DNA from: Zobellia nedashkovskayae
Lineage (GTDB): Bacteria > Bacteroidota > Bacteroidia > Flavobacteriales > Flavobacteriaceae
Assembly: GCF_015330125.1 (NCBI RefSeq)
Contig: NZ_JADDXR010000002.1
Location: forward strand, 2,740,685-2,804,684
DNA length: 64,000 bases
Direction: 5' to 3'
Program-made: the position numbers and the translations under genes
Notes under the pieces: generated by a model
What the model was told of the DNA's origin: nothing
Database searches by the model: none
What the model saw: the letters and a program-made list of their open reading frames with translations, nothing else
Shown: positions 37,056 through 45,081 of the stretch, one piece after another
Position numbering within the stretch: the first letter of the stretch is position 1
How the letters are laid out: every line of letters starts with the position of its first letter

Positions 37056-37565
37056 ATGATTACACTTGTTAGAGTTGTATTTATTTTCCTTTGTATGGCA
37101 ATAGGCAAAGCTCAAAATCCTGTTACGGACATAGATTTTACACAATATCAATTTGCAACAACTTCTAAATTCTATACAAACGGTTTTTCTTATCCTCGTT
37201 TTTTGGATAATGAAACACATACCCAATCTACGTTAGGATATCAATTGGACGAAAAATTCTTTATTCAGCTTAACCACTATTATGATACGTATCGCACAAA
37301 TGACATACAGCGTTTAGAGTTGGAGTTTAAGAACTATTTAGGTGATAAGCTCTACTTAGTAAATGGAGTGGCTATGGAAAGGTCAATTAGTAAGTATGAG
37401 GCTGGAAACTCAAAACCACAGTTTATGATGTCAACGGGGGCGGGCTACGATGTAAATTCTAATTTTATGATTGAAGCCCGCTATGATAAGAACATGAATA
37501 AGAAGGAAAATCAAGCAATTGGGAAAGCAAGCTTATTTCGGGTTTTAAGCAAATATAAGTTTTAG
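37056..37565 (+). CDS. Hypothetical secreted protein, paralog A
   Basis: 169 residues. A signal peptide (ITLVRVVFIFLCMAIGKAQ) precedes a beta-rich mature part with alternating aromatic strands: FYTNGFSYPRFLDNETHTQ, YQLDEKFFIQLNHYYDTY and TGAGYDVNSNFMIEARYD. It ends in LSKYKF, as small outer-membrane barrels do. No family is recognised. The paralog 113 bases downstream shares the same signal peptide and most motifs (roughly half the residues by eye). Upstream lie a 13-bp inverted repeat and an AT-rich promoter-like region. Confidence 0.75.
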   Translation: MITLVRVVFIFLCMAIGKAQNPVTDIDFTQYQFATTSKFYTNGFSYPRFLDNETHTQSTLGYQLDEKFFIQLNHYYDTYRTNDIQRLELEFKNYLGDKLYLVNGVAMERSISKYEAGNSKPQFMMSTGAGYDVNSNFMIEARYDKNMNKKENQAIGKASLFRVLSKYKF

Positions 37566-37678
37566 GATATTTTTAATTTATAGGTCAAACACCTTAGGTT
37601 TGTTAAAAGGTTAAAACTTTGATAATCAATATATACTATTGAAATATCTGATTATATTTAAAGAATCAAAACCAATCT

Positions 37679-38182
37679 ATGATTACACTTGTTAGAATTG
37701 TATTTCTTTTCCTTTGCATGGTAATAGGAAGAGCTCAAAATCCAAATTCAAATCAAGATTATGTAGAGTCTACGGAAACTTCCGATTTTTATACGGATGG
37801 CTTTGCTTATCCCGTTTTTATGGATAATGAAATTCATTCGCAATATTCAATAGGGTATAAATTGGATGATAAATTCATGGTGGAACTCCAAAATTATTAC
37901 GATACATATAGAGTTTTTGATGTTCAGAAAGTATCAATACGACTCAAAAATTATGTTAGCGATAAGCTGTATTTTGTAAATGGATTGGCAATGGAACGGG
38001 AATTGGATAAACATGGTTTTGATACTGCCAAGCCACGTTATATAATGACTAACGGTTTTGGTTATGATGTTAACAAAAATGTTATGATGGAGGTTAACCA
38101 CGACCTAAATTTTAATAAGTCCAACCTTGGTGCTTATGGAATGCCAAGTTTATTATCAGTAAAGAGTAAAATTAAATTTTAA
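37679..38182 (+). CDS. Hypothetical secreted protein, paralog B
   Basis: 167 residues, the downstream copy of the tandem pair. The signal peptide (ITLVRIVFLFLCMVIGRAQ) differs from paralog A at only a few positions. The mature part keeps the order FYTDGFAYPVFMDNEIHSQ, YKLDDKFMVELQNYYDTYR, KLYFVNGLAMERELDK and GFGYDVNKNVMMEVNHD. It is probably a small outer-membrane barrel that has diverged after duplication. The mature regions differ much more than the signal peptides. The function is unknown. Confidence 0.75.
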   Translation: MITLVRIVFLFLCMVIGRAQNPNSNQDYVESTETSDFYTDGFAYPVFMDNEIHSQYSIGYKLDDKFMVELQNYYDTYRVFDVQKVSIRLKNYVSDKLYFVNGLAMERELDKHGFDTAKPRYIMTNGFGYDVNKNVMMEVNHDLNFNKSNLGAYGMPSLLSVKSKIKF

Positions 38183-38192
38183 CCATTGTATT

Positions 38193-39089
38193 CTACTTCC
38201 TTGGGTGGTATTTGTTCATGACCTCTGTAAGGTGTGTGCGATCTACATGCACGTAAACTTCTGTAGTAGTGATGCTTTCATGTCCTAACATTTGTTGAAT
38301 AGCTCTAAGGTCGGCTCCATTTTGTAATAAATGCGTTGCAAAAGAATGTCTAAAGGTATGCGGGCTAATACTTTTTTTAAGGTCAATTTCTACGGCAAGG
38401 CGCTTTATAATGGTGAAAATCATGGCGCGGGTAAGTTGTCTTCCTCTTCGGTTTAAAAATAAGATGTCTTCAAACCCTTTTTTAATATCTTGATGTACCC
38501 GTACTTCTTTTTGGTAAATGGCAATGTATTTTTTATTCACCTCGCTAATAGGTACAAAACGTTGTTTATCTCCTTTACCGGTGACTTTTATAAAATCTTC
38601 CTCAAAAAATAAGTCAGAGATTTTTAAATCTACCAATTCGGAGACCCGAAGCCCGCATCCATAAAGAGTTTCAAGCATAGCCCGGTTGCGCTCACCTTCT
38701 GCTTTAGAAAGGTCTATGGCTTCTATAATTTTATTGATTTCATCTTCTGAGAGGGTATCAGGTAACTTTCTACCTATTTTGGGTGACTCGATCAAATCCA
38801 TAGGATTGTCTTTTCTGTAATCTTCAAATACCAAATAGTTGAAAAAACTCTTAAGGCCTGAGATAATCCGTGCTTGAGACCTAGGGTTCATGGTCTTTGC
38901 TATTTCATAAATAAATTGTTGTAATGTTTCTTTTGGTATGCGTTCAGGATTGTCACTCAGTGAATTATCTTTTAAAAAATTAATGAGTTTCGTGATGTCC
39001 CAATTATAATTTTTAATAGAGTTGTCCGAGAGTCCTCGTTCAATTCTAAGATAATGCCCGTAGTCTTGAAGTGCTTGATCCCAATTCAT
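38193..39089 (-). CDS. xerD: Site-specific tyrosine recombinase XerD-like
   Basis: 298 residues, the normal XerC/D length. It has an N-terminal SAM-like core-binding domain (about 1-90). The catalytic domain has the full set of residues: Arg148 in CGLRVSEL, Lys172 in TGKGDKQRF, His244 and Arg247 in HTFRHSFATHL, His270 in LGHES and the nucleophile Tyr279 in TTEVYVH. It resolves chromosome dimers at dif by recombination. No attachment site or cargo genes are visible nearby, so I see it as the housekeeping recombinase. XerC and XerD cannot be told apart with certainty here. Confidence 0.9.
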   Translation of the reverse strand: MNWDQALQDYGHYLRIERGLSDNSIKNYNWDITKLINFLKDNSLSDNPERIPKETLQQFIYEIAKTMNPRSQARIISGLKSFFNYLVFEDYRKDNPMDLIESPKIGRKLPDTLSEDEINKIIEAIDLSKAEGERNRAMLETLYGCGLRVSELVDLKISDLFFEEDFIKVTGKGDKQRFVPISEVNKKYIAIYQKEVRVHQDIKKGFEDILFLNRRGRQLTRAMIFTIIKRLAVEIDLKKSISPHTFRHSFATHLLQNGADLRAIQQMLGHESITTTEVYVHVDRTHLTEVMNKYHPRK

Positions 39090-39180
39090 AGCGTAAAGTT
39101 AACTATTGCTAGACGCAATACAATTCATTTTTGAATAGTGGGCAAAAAATAAAAATCTTATCAATTTTTAATCTAAAGAA

Positions 39181-39209
39181 TTGACGCTAAGTAAAGTTTT
39201 CTATCTTTG
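39181..39209 (+). promoter_or_regulatory. Promoter (TTG-N18-TATCTTTG) for the beta-barrel gene
   Basis: TTG at 39181-39183, 18 bases, then TATCTTTG at 39202-39209. The ATG is at 39331, so the leader would be about 115 nt. The spacing is identical to the NDH-2 promoter. Confidence 0.6.
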
Positions 39210-39330
39210 ATTGTGATATAACTACGGACCAATTCTGAATTTGTTTATTTCCTCCTCCTTTAAACCTGTATATAATATAACAGTAGGGAGTAATAACAAA
39301 CTAAAGTAGGTTCATTAAACAACTGTAATC

Positions 39331-39918
39331 ATGAAAATTAAGTTTTACGCTATTGCAGCGTTAGTTTTTTTTGGAGTTCAAAGTAGTAGTGCACAAACGG
39401 TAATACAAGGTACTGGTCCCTCAAGCGGACTTAATACAGGCGAAATTTCTTTTGGGGGAAAGGCAGGGATTAATTTTACGACTTTGCTTGGTGAGAATGC
39501 GGACAATACTTCAGCGAAAGTGGGTGCTTTTATTGGAGGTGTCGTTGAAATACCAGTTGCGGATAATTTTTATGTGCAACCAGAGTTAGTATTTGCTTTA
39601 CAAGGCGCAGATTTAGGTCCTTCTAACGTGAGTTTGGTTTACGTACAAATCCCCCTTATGGCAAAATATCATATTACAGATGAGGTAGCAGTTGAACTTG
39701 GTCCTCAAGTAGGATTTCTTTTAGGAGATAACTGGGACGAAGATTTAAATGGACAAGACACAAATTCAACTGATTTAGGGATTAATTTAGGTGGAGGATA
39801 CCGAATGGACGAAAACTTCTATTTTCAGTTAAGACTAGGTTTTGGACTTTCAAAAGTGTTGGATTTTTCTGGAACACATAATGGAGCTGTATCTGTAGGT
39901 GCCGTTTACTTTTTGTAA
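39331..39918 (+). CDS. Porin-family outer-membrane beta-barrel protein
   Basis: 195 residues. The signal peptide (IKFYAIAALVFFGVQSSSAQ) is followed by an outer-membrane beta-barrel (OMP_b-brl_2-like) domain: FGGKAGINFTTLLGENADN, VGAFIGGVVEIPVADNFYVQPEL and LGINLGGGYRMDENFYFQLR. It ends in AVYFL, fitting a barrel terminus. It is probably an 8-stranded barrel with no known cargo. It has a good promoter about 120 bases upstream and a terminator directly after the stop, so it is monocistronic. Confidence 0.88.
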   Translation: MKIKFYAIAALVFFGVQSSSAQTVIQGTGPSSGLNTGEISFGGKAGINFTTLLGENADNTSAKVGAFIGGVVEIPVADNFYVQPELVFALQGADLGPSNVSLVYVQIPLMAKYHITDEVAVELGPQVGFLLGDNWDEDLNGQDTNSTDLGINLGGGYRMDENFYFQLRLGFGLSKVLDFSGTHNGAVSVGAVYFL

Positions 39919-39940
39919 CAATAAAATATAACATAGAATT

Positions 39941-39968
39941 AAACGGCCGCCTTGAGCGGTCGTTTTTC
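39941..39968 (+). terminator. Intrinsic terminator after the beta-barrel gene
   Basis: A 10-bp stem AAACGGCCGC/GCGGTCGTTT with one G-T pair, loop CTTGA and a T-tract, 23 bases after the 39918 stop. Confidence 0.85.
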
Positions 39969-40000
39969 TTTGGTGTCGTTAAAAATCACAGTAAAAAGTT

Positions 40001-40008
40001 TATTTTTG
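40001..40008 (+). promoter_or_regulatory. Promoter -7 element TATTTTTG for aroQ
   Basis: An exact TAnnTTTG match ending 4 bases before the aroQ ATG at 40013. Transcription would start at or just before the start codon, giving a nearly leaderless mRNA. No TTG lies at the usual -33 distance. Confidence 0.4.
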
Positions 40009-40012
40009 AAGT

Positions 40013-40429
40013 ATGAAATTAATCATAATCAATGGTCCCAACCTGAATTTGTTGGGCAAGCGCGAGCCTGAAGTCTACGGCAACAAAACTTTTGAAGATT
40101 ATTTTGCTGATTTACAGTTCCAGTTTAAAGACGTGCAACTGGAATATTTTCAATCCAATATAGAAGGTGAACTTATTGGTAAAATACAGGAAGTAGGTTT
40201 TTCCTATGACGGTATTGTCTTAAATGCAGCTGCTTACACGCATACTTCCGTGGGTATTGGCGATGCTATAAAAGCGGTGACTACGCCCGTTGTTGAGGTT
40301 CATATTTCTAACACTCATAAGCGCGAAGAATTTAGGCATGTATCCTATATCTCACCCGTTGCAAAAGGGGTGATTCTTGGCTTTGGTCTACAGAGTTATG
40401 ATTTGGCCATTCAGAGTTTTTTGAAGTAA
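40013..40429 (+). CDS. aroQ: Type II 3-dehydroquinate dehydratase
   Basis: 138 residues, slightly shorter than most. It performs the third step of the shikimate pathway. It opens with IIINGPNLNLLGKREPEVYGN, which contains the catalytic Arg and Tyr22. NAAAYTHTS and the catalytic His97 in EVHISNTHKREEFRH follow. The type II enzyme is a flavodoxin-fold dodecamer. The very short distance between a promoter-like element and the ATG suggests a leaderless transcript. Confidence 0.96.
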   Translation: MKLIIINGPNLNLLGKREPEVYGNKTFEDYFADLQFQFKDVQLEYFQSNIEGELIGKIQEVGFSYDGIVLNAAAYTHTSVGIGDAIKAVTTPVVEVHISNTHKREEFRHVSYISPVAKGVILGFGLQSYDLAIQSFLK

Positions 40430-40610
40430 GTTAATTTCTATTTAGATTTTATTTAGGTAAGTTTTCTAGCTTCAAAGAAGCTTATCCTAAGCAGTTAGGA
40501 CTTCTGTCACACATCGATTTTTGATTTGTAGCTACAACAAAAAGGTAATGAACTTCGTTTAGCCTTTAGTTTTACCAAACAACCAAGCACAAACCAAATT
40601 TCAAATTGCC

Positions 40611-41129
40611 ATGATCAAATCTTTCTGTTTATTTCTGACCCTTACCTTTTCATGTATTTCAATGTTTGCCCAAGAAGGCTTTAAAATTGGCGCGCACGCC
40701 GGTATGCCTATTGGAGAGTATAATGATTATGTTAGTGTCGTTATTGGCGCCGATGTGGGCTATATGTGGGCTCCGAACAAAGTATTTGACCTAGGAATAA
40801 AGGCAGGTATAATTCACGGCTTTGCCGAAACCTTTACCGGTCAGAATGTTACTATAGACTATCCTAGCGTTCAGTTTTTACCTCTTGCAGCTTCAGTTAG
40901 ATTGTGGCCTTCAAAAACATTTTCTATTGGAGGAGACATCGGAAACGCTTTTGGGTTAAATGAAGGAAATGACGGCGGACTTTATTATCGCCCTCAAATA
41001 GGATTCCAAGTGGGACCAAAATCTGAACTTAACTTTTCGTACACTGGTATCACCATAAACGACAGCACTTGGTCTACGATTACAATGGGTTTTGTCTATA
41101 CCTTTTTATCAGCAAGACATTTCAGATAA
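40611..41129 (+). CDS. Small outer-membrane beta-barrel protein
   Basis: 172 residues. A signal peptide (CLFLTLTFSCISMFAQ) is followed by a barrel-like domain with GFKIGAHAGMPIGEYND, VVIGADVGYMWAPNKVFDLGI and ASVRLWPSKTFSIGGDIGNAFG. It ends near MGFVYTFLSARHFR. It is of the same general class as the barrels at 1808 and 39331 but not closely similar. No ligand is known. The 181 bases before it hold only a short hairpin (CCTAA/TTAGG near 40492). Confidence 0.75.
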   Translation: MIKSFCLFLTLTFSCISMFAQEGFKIGAHAGMPIGEYNDYVSVVIGADVGYMWAPNKVFDLGIKAGIIHGFAETFTGQNVTIDYPSVQFLPLAASVRLWPSKTFSIGGDIGNAFGLNEGNDGGLYYRPQIGFQVGPKSELNFSYTGITINDSTWSTITMGFVYTFLSARHFR

Positions 41130-41152
41130 TTTAGTTGAATAAGACCGTACGC

Positions 41153-41440
41153 TTACGCAACAGCGGCATCGTTTAGGTACTTTTTTTCCACGTAAAAAGT
41201 GGCGAAGGGTAGAAGGGAAGCAATTAATATTATAATTCCTTTTTTAATGCTCCATTTTTGCTCCATCCATAGTACAACGGCCAAAATAACATAGGTTATG
41301 AATAGCACACCGTGAGCGTACCCTACATATTTATTGGGCATAGGTAAATCTGCCAAATACTTTAACGGCATGGTAATGGCAAACAAAGCCAAATAAGAGA
41401 TACCTTCTAAAACTGCTATAACCCGAAAAAAACTTAGCAT
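41153..41440 (-). CDS. DUF3817 family membrane protein
   Basis: 95 residues with three membrane helices: FFRVIAVLEGISYLALFAITMPLK, VGYAHGVLFITYVILAVVL and GIIILIASLLPFATFYVEK. The motif AVLEGISYL and the segment VGYAHGVLF identify DUF3817, a family of small membrane proteins of unknown function; some are annotated integral membrane proteins near lipid genes. The gene sits alone, separated from lpdA by a strong terminator. Confidence 0.85.
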   Translation of the reverse strand: MLSFFRVIAVLEGISYLALFAITMPLKYLADLPMPNKYVGYAHGVLFITYVILAVVLWMEQKWSIKKGIIILIASLLPFATFYVEKKYLNDAAVA

Positions 41441-41470
41441 ACGGAATGGATTTTAATGTGTTCGTTCTGA

Positions 41471-41523
41471 AAAAAATAATGGGCCTATGAGAAGTGTTTT
41501 AAAAACAATCTTATAGGCCCATT
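41471..41523 (-). terminator. Intrinsic terminator after lpdA
   Basis: An 11-bp perfect stem AATGGGCCTAT/ATAGGCCCATT (41478-41488 / 41513-41523) with a 24-nt loop. On the minus strand it is followed by a T-run from the A-tract at 41471-41476, 20 bases beyond the lpdA stop. Confidence 0.85.
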
Positions 41524-41542
41524 TATAATTTATTATTAAATA

Positions 41543-42934
41543 TTACAAGTGTATTACCTCGTCATAAGCAGCTGCAACAGCTTCCATAACAGCTTCACTC
41601 ATAGTTGGGTGAGGGTGAACAGCTTTCAAGATTTCATGACCTGTAGTTTCTAGTTTTCTTGCAACAACAGCTTCAGCGATCATATCAGTTACACCTGCGC
41701 CAATCATATGGCATCCTAACCACTCACCATATTTAGCATCAAAAATAACTTTTACAAAACCGTCAGGAGTACCAGCTGCTTTTGCCTTACCACTTGCCGA
41801 GAAAGGAAATTTACCAACTTTAATATCTAGCCCTTTTTCTTTTGCTTGTTTTTCAGTAAGACCTACAGATGCAATCTCAGGAGTACAATACGTACATCCA
41901 GGAATGTTGCCGTAATCTAACGGCTCAACATGCATGTCAGCTATTTTTTCAACACAAAGAATACCTTCGGCAGAAGCAACGTGTGCTAGTGCCTGACCTG
42001 GAGTTACATCGCCAATAGCGTAGTAACCTGGTATGTTTGTCTGGTAGTAATTGTTTACTAATATTTTATCTCTATCGGTAGAAATACCAACATTCTCAAG
42101 ACCTATGTTTTCAATATTGGTTTTGATACCAACAGCAGAAAGAACAATATCTGCCTCTATAACTTCTTCGCCTTTAGCAGTTTTTACAGTTGCTTTTATG
42201 CCTTTGCCTGAAGTGTCAACAGAAGTAACTTCTGCAGAAGTTTTAATTTTTATACCGGCTTTCTTTAGGCTACGTTCTAATTGTTTTGAGATATCCTCAT
42301 CTTCAACCGGAACAATGCTAGGCAAATATTCTACTACAGTCACATCCGTACCCATAGCATTGTAGAAATAGGCAAATTCAATACCTATAGCACCACTACC
42401 TACAACAACCATAGATTTTGGTTGTTCTTTTAAGGTCATAGCCTCACGATACCCAATAATTTTTTTACCATCTTGTGGTAAACTAGGTAACTCACGGCTG
42501 CGAGCTCCAGTAGCAATAATAATGTGTTCTGCACTGTATTCAGTTTCTTTGCCATCAGCATCTTTAACAGAAACTTTCTTGCCAGCCTTTAAAGTACCAT
42601 AACCTTTGATTACTTCAATTTTGTTTTTCTTCATCAAGAACTGAACACCTTTGCTCATACCATCGGCAACGCTACGGCTTCTTTTTACCACGGCATCAAA
42701 ATCTTTATCTACATTTTCAGCAGAAAGACCATAATCTTCAGCATGTTGAAGGTAATTAAAAACCTGAGCAGACTTCAATAATGCTTTGGTAGGTATACAA
42801 CCCCAATTCAAACAAACACCACCTAAATTTTCTTTCTCGATAATGGCTACTTTAAAACCTAATTGAGAGGCTCTAATAGCGGTAACATATCCTCCGGGTC
42901 CGCTACCCAAAACAATAACATCGAAATTGCTCAT
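41543..42934 (-). CDS. lpdA: Dihydrolipoyl dehydrogenase (E3)
   Basis: 463 residues. This E3 subunit reoxidises lipoamide for pyruvate, 2-oxoglutarate and glycine-cleavage complexes. FAD-binding GSGPGG is at 10-15, the redox disulfide Cys41/Cys46 is in GGVCLNWGCIPTK and the second Rossmann motif is VVVGSGAIGIEFA. The C-terminal interface has the catalytic HPHPTMSE. A promoter-like element lies at 42991-42998 on the minus strand. No E1/E2 genes are in the window. It is monocistronic by its terminator. Confidence 0.97.
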   Translation of the reverse strand: MSNFDVIVLGSGPGGYVTAIRASQLGFKVAIIEKENLGGVCLNWGCIPTKALLKSAQVFNYLQHAEDYGLSAENVDKDFDAVVKRSRSVADGMSKGVQFLMKKNKIEVIKGYGTLKAGKKVSVKDADGKETEYSAEHIIIATGARSRELPSLPQDGKKIIGYREAMTLKEQPKSMVVVGSGAIGIEFAYFYNAMGTDVTVVEYLPSIVPVEDEDISKQLERSLKKAGIKIKTSAEVTSVDTSGKGIKATVKTAKGEEVIEADIVLSAVGIKTNIENIGLENVGISTDRDKILVNNYYQTNIPGYYAIGDVTPGQALAHVASAEGILCVEKIADMHVEPLDYGNIPGCTYCTPEIASVGLTEKQAKEKGLDIKVGKFPFSASGKAKAAGTPDGFVKVIFDAKYGEWLGCHMIGAGVTDMIAEAVVARKLETTGHEILKAVHPHPTMSEAVMEAVAAAYDEVIHL

Positions 42935-42990
42935 ATTTTTTATTTTTTTGCTGTTGTGTATTTAATAAGCCCGCCTTAGCTAAGCAGCTG

Positions 42991-42998
42991 CAAAAGTA
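42991..42998 (-). promoter_or_regulatory. Promoter -7 element TACTTTTG for lpdA
   Basis: CAAAAGTA on the plus strand, an exact TAnnTTTG on the minus strand, 57 bases before the lpdA ATG. No clear -33 TTG is seen. Confidence 0.4.
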
Positions 42999-43099
42999 CA
43001 AAACCTAACGGAAAGATTAATACGAAAATTGAAGTCTAGTGCGAAAAAGGACTTGTTTCGTAGTGTGTTAAACTAACATTTTGTGGCATGTGTAACAGC

Positions 43100-43627
43100 T
43101 TACTTCTTAAACATGTTTTTATTGAATTCTTTTGAGTAGCCTTTTGGTATAGAAAGAGAGGTCCAATCTTCGGCTTTTATCATTTTACCTAAAAGTACAA
43201 TCTGACCTATATGACTGCTGTAATGAGCTAGTTGCCTATGAACTGCCTCTACAATTGTGTGACTCTCATTTCTTATTTTTATTGTTGTGTCAAAATTATC
43301 TGATGTAACTGAGTTTAAAGCTTTAAAAAGACATTGCCAACCTTCTTCCCAGCCGGCCAGCATTTCTATTTTAGTCTTGCAGGGGTTAGTGAATTCATCT
43401 TCCCGATTTCGCCACGGTTTCTCTCCGTCTTCGGTTAGAAAATTTGTCCATCTGCTAAGCATATTACCAGACATATGCTTTACTATTAATGCAATAGAAT
43501 TGTCGCCTTCGTTTAATTTCCAGTGTATATCTTCATCGTTGAGCTGTAGAAAGGTACCGTCGCCCATTGATTTATATCGATTGAATTCAAAAAGTACACT
43601 CTTTATAAAATTATTAGGATAGTCCAT
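43100..43627 (-). CDS. DUF1572 (DinB-like) family protein
   Basis: 175 residues from the ATG at 43627; a TTG two codons earlier is also in frame. The four-helix DinB-type fold is suggested by His51 in ALIVKHMSGNMLSRWTNF and the His pair in VHRQLAHYSSHIGQIVLLGK. These spacings match DUF1572, a metal-binding relative of DinB/YfiT without a known reaction. A second DinB-type protein is encoded at 20060-20569 but is not similar beyond the fold motifs. Confidence 0.85.
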   Translation of the reverse strand: MDYPNNFIKSVLFEFNRYKSMGDGTFLQLNDEDIHWKLNEGDNSIALIVKHMSGNMLSRWTNFLTEDGEKPWRNREDEFTNPCKTKIEMLAGWEEGWQCLFKALNSVTSDNFDTTIKIRNESHTIVEAVHRQLAHYSSHIGQIVLLGKMIKAEDWTSLSIPKGYSKEFNKNMFKK

Positions 43628-43678
43628 GCTCAAAGGTGATTTTCAATATAAAATTATTGAATTACCGTAGCATTTACA

Positions 43679-44176
43679 CTATTCTGCAGGCACAAAATCT
43701 AATGCTACACCATTAATACAATGTCTTAAACCAGTTGGTTCCGGACCATCTTCAAAAACATGACCTAAATGTCCTCCACAAGTGCCACAGTGCTCTTCCG
43801 TTCTTTTGTATCCTATTTTATAGTCCACATCGTACCCAACATTTCCTTCTATTTCCTCATAAAAACTAGGCCACCCTGTGCCAGAGTCAAATTTGGTATT
43901 ACTTTTAAAAAGCTCAGTACCACAAGCAGCACATACGTAAGTACCTTCTTTTTTATTCTCCAATATATCCGAAGTAAAAGGGTTTTCCGTAGCGGCCTTG
44001 CGAAGTACATAAAATTCTTCTGGTGTAAGTTCTTTTTGCCATTCGGCATCCGTCTTTACTACGCTAAAATTTGTTTCTTTTTTATCTGTTGTTTCTTGTA
44101 CCGTTTCCTTTTTCTGGGAATTTCCTTTGCAGCCTACAAGTACGAAAGCAATTGCGATTAATATATTTTTATACAT
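43679..44176 (-). CDS. msrB: Methionine-R-sulfoxide reductase MsrB, lipoprotein form
   Basis: 165 residues. The signal ends in FVLVGC (Cys16), so it is lipid-anchored in the envelope. The MsrB domain (about 45-163) has the zinc site Cys82/Cys85 (VCAACG) and Cys130/Cys133 (HCGTCGG). GTGWPSF and the catalytic Cys153 in LRHCING complete it. The enzyme repairs oxidised methionine in proteins, with an electron source from the envelope thiol relay. A promoter-like element on the minus strand lies at 44233-44240. No MsrA is in the window. Confidence 0.95.
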   Translation of the reverse strand: MYKNILIAIAFVLVGCKGNSQKKETVQETTDKKETNFSVVKTDAEWQKELTPEEFYVLRKAATENPFTSDILENKKEGTYVCAACGTELFKSNTKFDSGTGWPSFYEEIEGNVGYDVDYKIGYKRTEEHCGTCGGHLGHVFEDGPEPTGLRHCINGVALDFVPAE

Positions 44177-44232
44177 AGCTCTTTAATTTTTTTATAAGTT
44201 CTTAATTAGACGAAAGAGAAACTCGGTCCTTT

Positions 44233-44240
44233 CAAATTTA
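44233..44240 (-). promoter_or_regulatory. Promoter -7 element TAAATTTG for msrB
   Basis: CAAATTTA on the plus strand reads TAAATTTG on the minus strand, 57 bases before the msrB ATG; no clear -33 TTG. Confidence 0.4.
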
Positions 44241-44287
44241 TAGGTATTTACGATAGTTTTAAGAAACGGTTTTATTTAGGCTTAAAA

Positions 44288-44320
44288 GAAAAACACCCCG
44301 CTCCATTAGGGGCAGGGTGT
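44288..44320 (-). terminator. Intrinsic terminator for the collagen-like lipoprotein gene
   Basis: A 12-bp stem ACACCCCGCTCC/GGGGCAGGGTGT (one mismatch, one G-T pair) with an ATTA loop. An A-tract on its left gives the T-run on the minus strand, 27 bases after the stop at 44347. Confidence 0.8.
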
Positions 44321-44346
44321 CTATTAAATTTTTTAAAGAAATAGTC

Positions 44347-44892
44347 TTATTTAAATGATGTTTTAATAACATCGGCTTCTGTAAGGCCTATGCTGCTCAA
44401 TACGGCAGTAATATTACTTTTATCTGTTTTGGCAGTTGCATCAAAGTCTGTAGGTACAATTACAATTCTAAAAATCTGGTTTTCTATAAAACCTGATTGA
44501 ACAAGAGTAGCATCAAATTCTGGTTCTACAAAAATACTATAATCACCTTGAGTAAAATCGAAGTTGTAATAAAACAGACCTTCTTCACTGAAAAATGGTT
44601 GGGGTAGCTGACGCCATACATCCAAACCATCACTAACTTCTTCTAATCTATATATTAATATAGCATCACCGGAACGAAGACTGATATCAGAAGGATAAGG
44701 TTCAAATAAAAACTCGTACCTGTTTAAATTGGAACTTAGCAATAAATCAATTTCAATTTCGAAAGCGGCAGCTTCAAAAGCTGCGCCATCCGCACCATCA
44801 CGTCCATCAAACCCCGCAGGGCCAGTTGGGCCTTCACATGAAATAAATAGAATTGTAAAAAGCGTACCGAGTAAGAGAAGTGATTTTTTCAT
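44347..44892 (-). CDS. Lipoprotein with short collagen-like repeat
   Basis: The ATG at 44892 gives a lipoprotein signal with Cys19 (ILFISCE); an open frame of 38 more codons upstream lacks signal character. Directly after the anchor come six Gly-X-Y triplets (GPTGPAGFDGRDGADGAA), a short collagen-like stalk. A beta-rich domain of about 140 residues follows (FEIEIDLLLSSNLNRYEFLF, GDAILIYRLEEVSDGLDVWR, FRIVIVPTDF). Flavobacteria carry several such 'collagen-stalk' lipoproteins of unknown role. It is monocistronic. Confidence 0.8.
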   Translation of the reverse strand: MKKSLLLLGTLFTILFISCEGPTGPAGFDGRDGADGAAFEAAAFEIEIDLLLSSNLNRYEFLFEPYPSDISLRSGDAILIYRLEEVSDGLDVWRQLPQPFFSEEGLFYYNFDFTQGDYSIFVEPEFDATLVQSGFIENQIFRIVIVPTDFDATAKTDKSNITAVLSSIGLTEADVIKTSFK

Positions 44893-45046
44893 AATATTGA
44901 TTTTGTAGTTGATAATTTTAAACATAATTAGAATTCTTTTTTCAAAAAGCGTTCCATTTTCGGATAATTCGTATCTTTTATTTGTAACATTGATATACTG
45001 ACCCAAAGTTAATTAACAAATATGTAAGCTTTTTTGTAAAGTTCCT

Positions 45047-45054
45047 TAGATTTG
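45047..45054 (+). promoter_or_regulatory. Promoter -7 element TAGATTTG for glgB
   Basis: An exact TAnnTTTG match 27 bases before the glgB ATG; a TTG at 45034 is too close to be a standard -33 element. Confidence 0.4.
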
Positions 45055-45081
45055 TCAGTATTACCTAACTAATCGAACACT

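Larger units (their letters stand above)
36983..38182 (+). repeat. Tandem duplication of gene plus upstream region
   Basis: Two units, 36983-37565 and 37606-38182, each have a 73-base upstream stretch starting AAAGGTTAAAA, containing a TTATATTTA box and ending AAAACCAATC just before the ATG, followed by paralogous genes of 169 and 167 residues. The duplication includes the putative promoter, so both copies are likely expressed. Confidence 0.8.

Noticed and set aside
38193..39089. XerD-type recombinase as a sign of an integrated element
   Set aside because: The enzyme has the standard XerC/D length and residues, and no direct repeats, tRNA edge, transposase or cargo genes flank it.
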